DNA of 64,000 bases from Lichenibacterium dinghuense (lineage in GTDB: Bacteria > Pseudomonadota > Alphaproteobacteria > Rhizobiales > Beijerinckiaceae). Under the pieces are notes generated by a model. That model had not been told where the DNA came from. It did no database searches and saw only the letters and a list, made by a program, of their open reading frames with translations. The stretch spans positions 5,175,501 through 5,239,500 of the forward strand of contig NZ_JAJLMN010000001.1 in assembly GCF_021730615.1 (NCBI RefSeq), in the 5' to 3' direction. Position numbers and translations under genes: made by a program. This document shows positions 1-9,101 of this stretch, piece after piece (position 1 is the stretch's first letter; every line of letters starts with the position of its first letter).

Positions 1-926
1 AAGCCGAGCTGGATCAGGTAGGGCTCGATGATGTCCTCGATGGCGTCGCGCGGCTCGCTCAGCGCCGCCGAGATCGTCTCGACGCCGACCGGCCCGCCGC
101 CGAAGGACAGCGCGACGATGTCGAGGTAGCGGCGATCCATCACGTCGAGGCCGATGTCGTCGACGTCGAGCAATCGGAGGGCGTTGTCGGCGATCTCTCG
201 CGTGATGGTGTCGGCGCCGTCAACCAGGGCGAAGTCGCGCACGCGCCGCAGGAGGCGGCCCGCGATGCGCGGCGTGCCGCGGGACCGGCGGGCGATCTCG
301 TTGGCGCCGTCCGGCGCGATGCCGATGCTGAACACGCGGGCGCCGCGCCGCACGATCAGCTCCAGTTCCGCCACGGTGTAGAACTGCAGGCGGATCGGGA
401 TGCCGAAGCGGTCGCGCAGGGGCGTGGTGAGCAGGCCCGCGCGGGTCGTGGCGCCGACCAGGGTGAACTTCGACAGATCGATCTTGACCGAGCGCGCCGC
501 CGGGCCCTGGCCGATGATGAGGTCGAGCTGGAAATCCTCCATGGCGGGATAGAGGATCTCCTCCACGGCCGGGTTCAGGCGGTGGATCTCGTCGATGAAG
601 AGCACGTCGCGCTCCTCGAGCCCCGTGAGCTGCGCCGCGAGGTCGCCCGCCTTGGCGATGACCGGGCCGGAGGTCGAGCGGAAGTTCACGCCGAGCTCGC
701 GCGCGACGATCTGCGCCAGCGTGGTCTTGCCGAGGCCGGGGGGGCCGACGAGGAGCACGTGGTCGAGCGCCTCGCCGCGGGCGCGCGCCGCCTCGATGAA
801 CACGCCGAGGTTCTTGCGCGCCGCTTCCTGGCCGGTGAAGTCGACGAGCGACAGGGGGCGGACGGAGCTGTCCGGGTCGTCGTCGCGCTTCTCGGGGCTC
901 GTGAGGCGTCGGGGAGGCGGGGGCAA
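1..926 (-). CDS. ruvB: Holliday junction branch-migration ATPase RuvB (C-terminus cut by window edge)
   Basis: RuvB is the hexameric AAA+ motor that drives branch migration with RuvA before RuvC resolves the junction. The reverse strand reads the typical N-terminus ([12 protein letters not shown]), then [13 protein letters not shown] and a Walker A motif in [13 protein letters not shown]. Near the window edge it reads [19 protein letters not shown], the classic winged-helix end of the family. About 308 codons are present, against roughly 345 in a full protein, so about 40 residues lie outside. No ATG gives a good start; a TTG at 924-926 puts the family motif about 6 residues in, but an upstream start is possible. 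Identity is firm, the start is not. Confidence 0.95.
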   Translation of the reverse strand, partial: MPPPPRRLTSPEKRDDDPDSSVRPLSLVDFTGQEAARKNLGVFIEAARARGEALDHVLLVGPPGLGKTTLAQIVARELGVNFRSTSGPVIAKAGDLAAQLTGLEERDVLFIDEIHRLNPAVEEILYPAMEDFQLDLIIGQGPAARSVKIDLSKFTLVGATTRAGLLTTPLRDRFGIPIRLQFYTVAELELIVRRGARVFSIGIAPDGANEIARRSRGTPRIAGRLLRRVRDFALVDGADTITREIADNALRLLDVDDIGLDVMDRRYLDIVALSFGGGPVGVETISAALSEPRDAIEDIIEPYLIQLG

Positions 927-1018
927 GGGGCGTCCGGGCTGTCGCGTGTCGAGGGGCAGTGATAGGCTCTGCGGCCGCGAAAAGCGACAGGCCCGCGCGG
1001 GGCCGGAGGGCGACGCCG

Positions 1019-1603
1019 ATGTCACGCCTGAACGACCAGTTCGACTACATGAGCCTCGACGACTTCGAGGAGCTGCTCGCCGACAAGCCGCGCGACGAGA
1101 AATGGGAGCTGATCGGAGGGCGCGTCGTCAAGATGATGACGGGCGCGCGCTGGGAGCATCATTTCATAGTACAGAACATGAACTTCGCTCTGAGCCGCCA
1201 TTTGCGCGAGAGTGGGTCACCCTGCCGCGTCTTCACCGAATCCTTCCGACTCAAGGAGGACGAACTCGACTCGTCGCTGCTCCCCAACGTCATCGTGCGC
1301 TGCGGCCCGATGGTCCCCGGCGCGACGTCGCTGAACGATCCCACGATCCTCGTCGAAGTGATGTCGTACGGCAGCGTCGGGCGGGACCGCGTCGAGAAGT
1401 GGCGCGTGTACCAGAAGCTCGCATCGCTCCAGCACTACGTCCTCGTCGAGCGGGACAAGCCCGTGATCGAGGTGTTCGACCGCGCCGGCGAGGCCTGGTT
1501 CTCCCAGCGCCTGATCGAGGGTCTCGACGCCACGCTCCACCTGTCCTCACTCGACCTGTCCATCCCCCTTGCCGAGATCTATCGCGACGTGCTCAAGCCC
1601 TGA
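1019..1603 (+). CDS. Uma2 family (DUF820) PD-(D/E)XK-like nuclease
   Basis: A 194-residue Uma2/DUF820-type protein. Visible family marks are [15 protein letters not shown] near the start, [22 protein letters not shown], the core [13 protein letters not shown] and [15 protein letters not shown]. In this fold the acidic residue of the P(D/N) segment, the E of LVEV and a following lysine form the nuclease-like site; here the first acid is Asn (LPNVIV), so activity is uncertain. The ATG at 1019 is preferred over the in-frame ATG at 959 because the extra residues are low-complexity. The family is widespread and its role is not established. It ends 3 bp before aroE, so the two may be co-transcribed. 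Confidence 0.85.
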   Translation: MSRLNDQFDYMSLDDFEELLADKPRDEKWELIGGRVVKMMTGARWEHHFIVQNMNFALSRHLRESGSPCRVFTESFRLKEDELDSSLLPNVIVRCGPMVPGATSLNDPTILVEVMSYGSVGRDRVEKWRVYQKLASLQHYVLVERDKPVIEVFDRAGEAWFSQRLIEGLDATLHLSSLDLSIPLAEIYRDVLKP

Positions 1604-1606
1604 GGC

Positions 1607-2443
1607 ATGACCGCCCCCCGCGCCTTCGTGATCGGCCACCCGATCAGCCATTCCCGCTCGCCCCTGATCCACGGCCATTGGCTGAAGCGCCACGGCCTGA
1701 CCGGCTCCTACGAGAAGATCGCCGTCGCGCCGGAGGATCTCGACGCGTTCGTGGCCGGGCTGCGAGCGTCGGGCTTCGTCGGCGGCAACGTCACGGTGCC
1801 GCACAAGGGCCGCGTGCTGGAGCTGGCCGACGCGGTGGACGAGGCGGCCGACGCCATCGGCGCCGCCAACACGCTGTGGTTCGACGACGGCGACCTCGTG
1901 GCCGGCAACACGGACGCGGAAGGCTTCGTGCTGAGCCTCGACGACGAGGCGCCGGGCTGGGACGGGCGCGGCGCCTCGGCGGTGGTGCTCGGCGCCGGCG
2001 GGGCCGCGCGGGCCGTGGTGCACGGGCTGCTCGAGCGCGGCTTCGAGGTGGCGGTCGCCAACCGCACCTTCCTGCGCGCCGCCGAGCTCGCCGAGGAGCA
2101 CGAGGGCGAGGTGTGGGCCTACGCCTGGGACGAGCTGCCGCCGCTGCTGCGCGCCGCCGACCTCGTGGTCAACACGACGACCCTAGGCATGGCGGGCCAG
2201 CCGCCACTCGCCGTCGACCTGTCGGGCTGCAAGCGCGACGCGCTCGTGGCTGACATCGTCTACACGCCGCTGGAGACGCCGCTGCTCGCGGCCGCGCGGG
2301 CGCGGGGGCTGCGCGCCGTCGGCGGCCTCGGCATGCTGCTGCACCAGGCCGTGCCGGGCTTCGAGCGCTGGTTCGGCGTGCGGCCGGAGGTGACGCCGGA
2401 GCTGCGCGCGCTGGTCGAGGCGGATGTGCGGGGCGCTCGATAG
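1607..2443 (+). CDS. aroE: Shikimate dehydrogenase
   Basis: AroE reduces 3-dehydroshikimate to shikimate with NADPH in aromatic amino-acid synthesis. The 278-residue product begins with the substrate-binding signature FVIGHPISHSRSPLIH, has the catalytic lysine and threonine in NVTVPHKG, the adenine-nucleotide-binding VVLGAGGAARAV in the middle, an NRT loop for NADP, and GLGMLLHQAVPGFERWFG near the end. Length is normal. It follows the Uma2 gene with a 3-bp gap and converges on the minus-strand pair at 2447-3191. No unusual residues were seen. Confidence 0.96.
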   Translation: MTAPRAFVIGHPISHSRSPLIHGHWLKRHGLTGSYEKIAVAPEDLDAFVAGLRASGFVGGNVTVPHKGRVLELADAVDEAADAIGAANTLWFDDGDLVAGNTDAEGFVLSLDDEAPGWDGRGASAVVLGAGGAARAVVHGLLERGFEVAVANRTFLRAAELAEEHEGEVWAYAWDELPPLLRAADLVVNTTTLGMAGQPPLAVDLSGCKRDALVADIVYTPLETPLLAAARARGLRAVGGLGMLLHQAVPGFERWFGVRPEVTPELRALVEADVRGAR

Positions 2444-2446
2444 CGG

Positions 2447-2869
2447 TCAGCCTGGCGCACTCTCCAGGGCCGCGCTGGCTTCTGACGGGAGACGTCGGAT
2501 CACCTTGAGGTAGCTGCGCACGGCTCTGCTCGGTTCGTCACGGCCGTCCTCCCAGGCTTCCAGGGCATCAACCTCAAGGCCATAGCGGATGGCGAACTCG
2601 CCGCGTGTGAGTCCGAGGCTTTCGCGCACAGCCCTCACGTCTTCATCGGGCTCCATGACGGCGACGCGCAGGCCCGCAGCCAAGAGTTCTTCGCCGAGCG
2701 CGCGCGCGTCGTCCAGCATCGGGACTCTGAGGACCGATCGCCCTGTCTCGACCGCTTCCTCAACGGCTCGCTTCGCAACTGGAAGGGGGACGTGTCGCCT
2801 CACGAGCGCGATCATGGCCGAGATGGTCAACAGGCCACGGAGGTCAGGGTCTGTCCGCAGAGCGATCAC
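2447..2869 (-). CDS. Helix-turn-helix (XRE-like) protein, second gene of an overlapping pair
   Basis: The product, about 140 residues from a GTG at 2869 (an ATG at 2953 would give 168), carries a C-terminal helix-turn-helix: VRAVRESLGLTRGEFAIRYG, then VDALEAWEDGRDEPSRAVRSYLKVI. This is the layout of HigA/XRE-type antitoxins and of stand-alone regulators. The N-terminal part (LLTISAMIALVRRHVPLPVAKRAVEEAV) looks alpha-helical and is not recognised. The GTG start leaves a 26-bp overlap with the upstream gene (2844-3191), against 110 bp with the ATG, so it is favoured. A toxin-antitoxin role is possible but not shown. Confidence 0.7.
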   Translation of the reverse strand: MIALRTDPDLRGLLTISAMIALVRRHVPLPVAKRAVEEAVETGRSVLRVPMLDDARALGEELLAAGLRVAVMEPDEDVRAVRESLGLTRGEFAIRYGLEVDALEAWEDGRDEPSRAVRSYLKVIRRLPSEASAALESAPG

Positions 2870-3191
2870 GGCGGGCAAACCGGAGGTCACCGGGTCGACG
2901 GCCCGGGACCGCTCCAGATGTTCGAATCGCTCCTCGTATGACGAGCTCGTCATAGCCCAGTCTCTCCATCACGAGGTCTGCGAGCACCCTGAGGTTCGCC
3001 GGTCCGACGCTGTTCGCGCCGATGCCGAACCCTTGAATGTGCGCGCCGTCTACCGTGAGCCTCGATCCCTCGCGCCTGGGGGAGCCCATCGCCATGATCA
3101 AACCCGCGGGGGTACGGATCAGCAGCGTCGTGATGCCCTCTCCGGAGAGATCGTCGACGAGGTCGATCGCGACGTCCTCGCTCCACCCCAT
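2844..3191 (-). CDS. Conserved hypothetical protein paired with the HTH gene
   Basis: A 115-residue protein starting MGWSEDVAIDLVDDL, with a compact alpha/beta pattern (GITTLLIRTPAGLIMAMGSP, then LTVDGAHIQGFGIG) and a basic tail PGRRPGDLRFARRDR. No catalytic motif is recognised. The same-strand HTH gene overlaps its 3' end, which implies translational coupling. It could be a toxin, a partner protein or neither; I have no family assignment for it. Confidence 0.6.
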   Translation of the reverse strand: MGWSEDVAIDLVDDLSGEGITTLLIRTPAGLIMAMGSPRREGSRLTVDGAHIQGFGIGANSVGPANLRVLADLVMERLGYDELVIRGAIRTSGAVPGRRPGDLRFARRDRSADRP

Positions 3192-3236
3192 CTTAATCCC
3201 CGGTCATCGGGCCGCAATGGAGCGCTGGCGCCGCCC

Positions 3237-4118
3237 TCACGCCTTGCCGGCGTCCGAACCGTGCCGGTTCTGCCGCGCGCGGAGCAGCGCGATGCCGAGC
3301 AGGGCCAGCGCGATCACCACGAAGCTCACGCCCGTCGTCGTGGTGCCGAGCGCGTAGATCATCGGCGTCGTCACGGTTGTGGTCAGCGCCTGGAGCTGCA
3401 GCGGCAGGGTGTTGTCGGACCCGATCGCTTGGCTGGAGCGCGCGATCTCGTCCCACGACAGGGTGAAGCCGAACAGCGCCACGCCGATCAGGGCGGGGAG
3501 GATCAGCGGCAGCACGACGTGGCGAAAGCTTTTCCAGGGCGTGGCGCCGAGGTCGCGCGCCGCCTCCTCCAGCCGCCCGTCGAAGCGGTTGAAGATGGCG
3601 AACATGATGAGCAGCCCGAAGGGCAGCGTCCAGGTGAGGTGCGCCGCGAGGCCGGAGGTGAAGAGGCCGGCGCCTGTCGTGTAGCTCTCGTTCAGCCAGT
3701 CCGGCCCGGCCTTCACGGCGGCGTCGATCAGCCGGAACAGCAGCGCGATGCCGAGCGAGGTGACGATCGAGGGCACGATCAGGCTGGCGATGGCGGTGAA
3801 GAACAGCACGTTCTGGCCGACGAACCTGCGGCGATAGGCGAGGCCCGCCAGAGTCGAGAGCACTACCGTGAGCACCGTGACGACGGCGCCGAGCTCCAGA
3901 GAGCGCCAGAACGCGGCGCCGATGTCGACGATGCCGCCGCCCTCCCACAGCTTGCCGAACCAGTGGGTCGACAGGCCGTTCAGCGGGAAGGTCATGCCGC
4001 CCTGGGGGCCCTGGAACGACAGCACGAAGATCACGATCATCGGCCCGTACAGGAACAGCACGTATAGGCCGAAGAAGCCGGCCAGCAGGTAGAAGGCGAG
4101 CGAGCGTCCTTCCCGCAT
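3237..4118 (-). CDS. ABC transporter inner-membrane permease, PotC/PhnV-like
   Basis: A 293-residue permease whose first membrane segment is FYLLAGFFGLYVLFLYGPMIVIFVL at residues 8-32. About six hydrophobic segments are visible. The EAA loop that contacts the ATPase is present as EEAARDLGATPWKSFRHVVLPLILP. It is the second permease of the operon, and its ATG shares one base with the upstream permease's stop codon (TGATG), so the two are translationally coupled. The family imports spermidine/putrescine, aminophosphonates or similar compounds; the substrate cannot be read from sequence. Confidence 0.9.
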   Translation of the reverse strand: MREGRSLAFYLLAGFFGLYVLFLYGPMIVIFVLSFQGPQGGMTFPLNGLSTHWFGKLWEGGGIVDIGAAFWRSLELGAVVTVLTVVLSTLAGLAYRRRFVGQNVLFFTAIASLIVPSIVTSLGIALLFRLIDAAVKAGPDWLNESYTTGAGLFTSGLAAHLTWTLPFGLLIMFAIFNRFDGRLEEAARDLGATPWKSFRHVVLPLILPALIGVALFGFTLSWDEIARSSQAIGSDNTLPLQLQALTTTVTTPMIYALGTTTTGVSFVVIALALLGIALLRARQNRHGSDAGKA

Positions 4119-5134
4119 CACAGCTCCTTGCGGATGTCGACCACCTTGGTCAGGGCGGTGATGATGAGCAGCGTCGCGGCCAGCAGGATCACGGCGTTGG
4201 CGGCGGCGGGCGGGAACTGGAGGGCGTTGAGGCGCGTCTCGATGATCTTGCCCGCCGAGGCGATCTGCTGGCCGCCCATCACGCCCACGGTGACGAAGTC
4301 GCCCATCACGATGGTGACGACGAAGATCGAGCCGATGACGATGCCCGGCCTGCACAGCGGGATCACCACGTTCCACAGCGTCTGCCAGCCGGACGCGCCG
4401 GCGTCGTAGGCGGCCTCGATCAGGCGCTTGTCGATCCGCACCATCGAGTTGAAGATCGGGATCACCATGAAGAAGGTGAACAGGTGCACGAAGGCCAGCA
4501 CCACGGAGAACTTGGAATAGAGCAGCCATTCCACCGGTACGTCGACCACCCCCGCGCCGATCAGCGCCTGGTTGACCAGCCCGTTGCGCCCGAGCAGCGG
4601 GATCCACGAGATCATGCGGATGACGTTGGAGGTCCAGAACGGCACGGTGCAGAGCAGCGCCAGCACGGTCTGCATCAGGACCGTGCGGACGTGGAAGGCC
4701 AGGAAATACGAGATCGTGAAGCCGATCACGAGCGTGAGCAGCCAGACGGTGAAGCACAGCTCCACCGTGGTCCAGTAGGTCTTCAGGATGGTGCAGAGGC
4801 CGGGCAGCTGGTCGTAGCAGCCCTCGAAGGTTTCCGTGTAGGACCGCAGCGTGAAGGACGGAACGATCTCGTAGTCATTGTAGTCCATCAGGCTCACCAC
4901 CGCCACGAGGGCGAGCGGCAGCACGAAGAACAGCGCGAAGACGAGGCCCATGGGCAGGGCCTGCAGCCATGCCGGGGGCGCCCAGCCGTGCCGGCCGCGC
5001 GGCCGGGCCGCGCGGGGCGCCGCCGCCGCGTCGGTGGCGGCGAGGGCGGTCGCCGCCGGGGCGCCGCCCAAGGCGGGCGGGGGGCACGCGGCGGAAGCCG
5101 CCCCCGCGCTGGACGGCCGGGCGAGGTCGGTCAT
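4118..5134 (-). CDS. ABC transporter inner-membrane permease, PotB-like
   Basis: A 338-residue permease. After an Ala/Pro-rich cytoplasmic leader of about 55 residues the first membrane segment is LPMGLVFALFFVLPLALVAVVSL. The EAA loop reads IEAAYDAGASGWQTLWNVVIPLCRP. The start at 5134 overlaps the binding-protein stop codon as ATGA, which fixes it; the unusually Ala-rich leader is therefore real unless the true start is internal. Family homologues work with a PotD-type binding protein and a PotA-type ATPase, both present here. Confidence 0.9.
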   Translation of the reverse strand: MTDLARPSSAGAASAACPPPALGGAPAATALAATDAAAAPRAARPRGRHGWAPPAWLQALPMGLVFALFFVLPLALVAVVSLMDYNDYEIVPSFTLRSYTETFEGCYDQLPGLCTILKTYWTTVELCFTVWLLTLVIGFTISYFLAFHVRTVLMQTVLALLCTVPFWTSNVIRMISWIPLLGRNGLVNQALIGAGVVDVPVEWLLYSKFSVVLAFVHLFTFFMVIPIFNSMVRIDKRLIEAAYDAGASGWQTLWNVVIPLCRPGIVIGSIFVVTIVMGDFVTVGVMGGQQIASAGKIIETRLNALQFPPAAANAVILLAATLLIITALTKVVDIRKEL

Positions 5135-6423
5135 GCCGCGATGAACTCGTTCCACTTGCGGACCATGTAGTCGTTCTCGTCCATGATGGCGTTCCAGCAC
5201 GCCACCTTGCCCATGCGGTCGTCGAACGAGCCGCCGTCGCGCACGTTGCCGGCCTTGTCGAGCAGCGTGCCGTCGGGCGCATGGATGTCCTTCTCGGCGG
5301 GCTTGCCCTCCATCCAGTAGGCCCACTCGTAGGGCTCCATGGCGGCCTTGGCGGTGGGCAGCACCGCCGAATAATAGCCCTGGCGGTTGAGGTAGGCGCC
5401 GGCCCAGCCGGACAGGAACCAGTTCACGAATTCGTAGGCCACGTCCTCCTTCATGCCGGTCACGCCCTTCGACACGGCGAAGCCCGAGGCCCAGGAACGA
5501 TAGCCCTCCTTCAGCGGCTGGAACACGCAGGGGATGCCCTTCGACTTCACCGCCGTCACGGCCGGCGACCACATCGACTGGATCACCGTCTCGCCCGAGG
5601 CCATCAGGTTGACCGACTCGTTGAAGTCCTTCCAGAAGGCGCGGAACTGGCCGTTCTTCTTGGCCTCCGTCAGCACCTTCATGGTCATGTCGATCTCGGG
5701 CTTCGTCATGTTGCCCTTGTCGGGGTACTTGTACTGGCCGGTGGCCTCGACCACCATGGCGGCGTCCATGATGCCGATCGACGGGATGTTCAGGATGGCG
5801 GCCTTGCCCTTGAACTCGGGGTTCAGGAGCTGCGCCCAGCTGTCGACCTTGGTCTTGATCAGGTCGGGCCGGATGCCGAGCGTGTCGGCGTTGTAGACGG
5901 TCGGGATCAGCGTCGCCCACTCGGTCACCTCGGGGGCGAACTTGGTCGACTTCTCGCCTTCGAGGAACATCACCTTCTTGGGCGCGGTGCCCTGGTCGCC
6001 GATCTTCTGCCCATCCGGCAGCTCGCACTTGGTGATGACGGGCGTGATGTTGCCGTATTCCTTGATCCTCTTGCCGTTCATGGCTTTGAGATTGCCGGCG
6101 GGGACCAGCTTCTTCAGCGAGAAATATTCCGTGTCGACGATGTCGTAGGAGTTCGGCTGCGTGATCACGCGCTTGGTCACGTCGTCGGTGGTGACGGCGA
6201 CGTATTCGATGGTGATGCCGGTGTCCTCCTTCACCTTCTTGGCGATGTCGGCCGACTGGTTCACGGCGGTGCCGAGGTAGCGCAGCACCTTCGGCTCCGC
6301 CGACCACACGGCCGGGAAGCCCGTGATCGCGCCCGAGCCGGCGGCGACGCCGGCCACCGCCGCGGAGCCCCGCAGCAGCGTGCGGCGCGACAGCTTCACG
6401 GTCGGCCTGATGTCCTGTGTCAC
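5131..6423 (-). CDS. PotD-like periplasmic substrate-binding protein with Tat signal
   Basis: A 430-residue extracellular solute-binding protein (family 1/PotD type). The N-terminus carries a twin-arginine signal, KLSRRTLLRGSAAVAGVAAGSG, then a hydrophobic stretch to about residue 40. Mature sequence starts near EPKVLRYLGTAVNQSADI. Features such as NSYDIVDTEYFSLKKLV and EDVAYEFVNWFLSGWAGAYL are typical of these lobes. It is the first binding component of the operon, lying between the ATPase gene upstream and the permeases, and overlaps the first permease by ATGA. Export folded through Tat is an inference from the RR motif. Confidence 0.92.
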   Translation of the reverse strand: MTQDIRPTVKLSRRTLLRGSAAVAGVAAGSGAITGFPAVWSAEPKVLRYLGTAVNQSADIAKKVKEDTGITIEYVAVTTDDVTKRVITQPNSYDIVDTEYFSLKKLVPAGNLKAMNGKRIKEYGNITPVITKCELPDGQKIGDQGTAPKKVMFLEGEKSTKFAPEVTEWATLIPTVYNADTLGIRPDLIKTKVDSWAQLLNPEFKGKAAILNIPSIGIMDAAMVVEATGQYKYPDKGNMTKPEIDMTMKVLTEAKKNGQFRAFWKDFNESVNLMASGETVIQSMWSPAVTAVKSKGIPCVFQPLKEGYRSWASGFAVSKGVTGMKEDVAYEFVNWFLSGWAGAYLNRQGYYSAVLPTAKAAMEPYEWAYWMEGKPAEKDIHAPDGTLLDKAGNVRDGGSFDDRMGKVACWNAIMDENDYMVRKWNEFIAA

Positions 6424-6451
6424 GGTGGTTCTCCTCAGGGTGGCTTCTGGA

Positions 6452-7465
<1,014 letters not shown>

Positions 7466-7603
7466 GGCGTGGTCCCGATCGCGTCGTCGGACATTTCCTG
7501 CAACACGCGTGCCAGCCCGTCGCGCGATGGAACTTTTTTCTGCGACCGCTCCGGGCGCTCAAAACGCGGGCTTGCGGCCGCAATCGTGCTCAATCGCGGT
7601 GCA

Positions 7604-7617
7604 GATCGTATACGATC
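7604..7617. promoter_or_regulatory. Perfect palindrome GATCGTATACGATC, probable GntR operator
   Basis: A 14-bp perfect palindrome with the GTATAC core typical of FCD/VanR-type GntR operators (consensus TNGTNNNACNA). It lies in the 234-bp divergent gap between the ABC operon (ends at 7465) and the GntR gene (GTG at 7700). The position suits control of both directions by the adjacent regulator. Binding is inferred. Confidence 0.6.
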
Positions 7618-7699
7618 CAGGGTTCTCCCGCTCCGGCGCCCGCCCGCCAAGGGCGGCAAGAAACATGCTTCTTCGAAGCCGGAGGAGTCGGAGACCGGT

Positions 7700-8422
7700 G
7701 TGAGCCTGAACGGAGCAGAGGAAGCGCGGGGCTTCCACGGGCGGACCGCCGAGCCGGCCGACCGCGCGGCGGAGATCCACGCCGCTATCCTGCTCGCCGT
7801 CGTCGAGCAGCGGCTGCCGCCCGGCACCAAGCTGCCCGAGGACCAACTCGCGGCGCATTTCGCGGTCAGCCGCACGCTGGTGCGCGGCGCCCTCCAGGCG
7901 CTCGCCGGCGACGGCGTCGTGATGCTGGCGCGCAACCGAGGCGCCGCGGTGGCGTCGCCCTCGCCGCAGGACGCGCGCGACCTGTTCGACGCGCGGCGCG
8001 TGGTCGAGGCCGCGACGGCGGCCCGCGCCGCGGAGCGGGCCGGGCCGGACGGCTGGGCCATGCTGGACCGCCTCACGGCCGAGGGTCGGGCGGCGCTGGC
8101 GGAGGGTGACAGGGGCCGGGCCATCCGCCTGTCCGGTGAGTTCCACGTCGCGCTCGCCCGCCTGGCCGAGCAGCCCGTGCTCGAGGCCTTCCTGGCCGAG
8201 CTGGTCGCGCGGTCGTCGCTGGTGATCGCGCTCTACGGGCACCGCGGCCGGTCGGACTGCGGCGACCACGACCATCTCGGCCTCGTGGCCGCGCTGCGCG
8301 ACAGGGACGCGGGCCGGGCCGTGCGCCTGATGACCGAGCACTTGCGCGAGATCGAGTCGGACCTCGACCTCGGCCGCGCCCGCCGGGTTCCGGTGTCCCT
8401 GGCGGAGGCGCTCAGGCGCTGA
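7700..8422 (+). CDS. GntR family (FCD) transcriptional regulator
   Basis: A 240-residue regulator. The winged helix is at about residues 22-85 (EIHAAILLAVVEQRLPPGTK, LAAHFAVSRTLVRGALQALA, GVVMLARNRGAAVA), followed by an FCD ligand domain (DARDLFDARRVVEAATAARA; FHVALARLAEQPVLEAFL; DHDHLGLVAALRDRDAGRAV). The Asp and His residues that bind metal in FCD domains are visible as FHVAL and HDHLGL. GTG at 7700 is chosen: GGAGGA sits at 7681-7686 and the preceding in-frame sequence is not protein-like. It most likely regulates the divergent polyamine-type transporter. Confidence 0.88.
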   Translation: MSLNGAEEARGFHGRTAEPADRAAEIHAAILLAVVEQRLPPGTKLPEDQLAAHFAVSRTLVRGALQALAGDGVVMLARNRGAAVASPSPQDARDLFDARRVVEAATAARAAERAGPDGWAMLDRLTAEGRAALAEGDRGRAIRLSGEFHVALARLAEQPVLEAFLAELVARSSLVIALYGHRGRSDCGDHDHLGLVAALRDRDAGRAVRLMTEHLREIESDLDLGRARRVPVSLAEALRR

Positions 8423-8437
8423 CCCCCGCGCGCGCCG

Positions 8438-9007
8438 TCAGTCCTCCGATTGGGCCGAGATCACGAAGGTGTGGTCGGCCTGCGTCCAGATTAGGCCGAG
8501 GTCCATGCGGTCCGCCTGATGGTACTCGACCTTGCCGGAGTTGTAGAGATCGCCGCGCTCGACCGAGGCGCGGAGGTATTCCCCGGCGTCGGCCGTCATG
8601 GCCCGCTCCACCGTCTCGGCTTTGGCGCGGTCCCAGCGGAACGCCGCCATCAGGGCCGCAATCTCGAACTTGTCGAGGTCGCCGAGGATCTTGGCGTCCG
8701 CGGGCAGGGTGGCGCGGAGCTCGAAGCGCAGGAAGCGGTCGTCCTTGCACTTCAGAGTGCCGTCGACCTTGGTGTCGCTCGACACCACGCGCACGTCGAT
8801 GCCGCTCATCATGTCGCCGAAGCCGCGCGCGATGGTGAGCGGCCGCTCGAAGGACACGCGGTAGCCCGCGGCGTCGGCCGGAAATTCCTTCATGAAGGCC
8901 TCGCAGCCCAGGCCCGCCACCGGAGCGGCCGCCGGCTTCGGCGCGGCCCGCGCGACCGAGGGCGCGACCGCGAGGCCGAGAGCGAGGAGGGCAGCGGCAG
9001 CTTTCAT
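8438..9007 (-). CDS. Exported hypothetical protein
   Basis: A 189-residue protein with a clear Sec signal peptide, MKAAAALLALGLAVAPSVARA, and probable cleavage after ARA. The mature part has two cysteines (LGCEAF and LKCKDD) that could form a disulphide, and no recognised catalytic motif. It lies between the convergent GntR gene and lepA. Function unknown; periplasmic location is inferred from the signal. Confidence 0.75.
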   Translation of the reverse strand: MKAAAALLALGLAVAPSVARAAPKPAAAPVAGLGCEAFMKEFPADAAGYRVSFERPLTIARGFGDMMSGIDVRVVSSDTKVDGTLKCKDDRFLRFELRATLPADAKILGDLDKFEIAALMAAFRWDRAKAETVERAMTADAGEYLRASVERGDLYNSGKVEYHQADRMDLGLIWTQADHTFVISAQSED

Positions 9008-9101
9008 CGCCTGAAGTCCGTCCGAGATGCGCCGCGCGGGGCCGGCTCCCCGACCTGCGCCCTAGATATGGATCGAACCTTAACGATTCCTGGCCGGGCG
9101 C

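Noticed and set aside
595-2253. Long open frame overlapping ruvB, the Uma2 gene and aroE
   Set aside because: Arg/Ala/Gly-rich shadow frame of three recognised genes; no family signature of its own.
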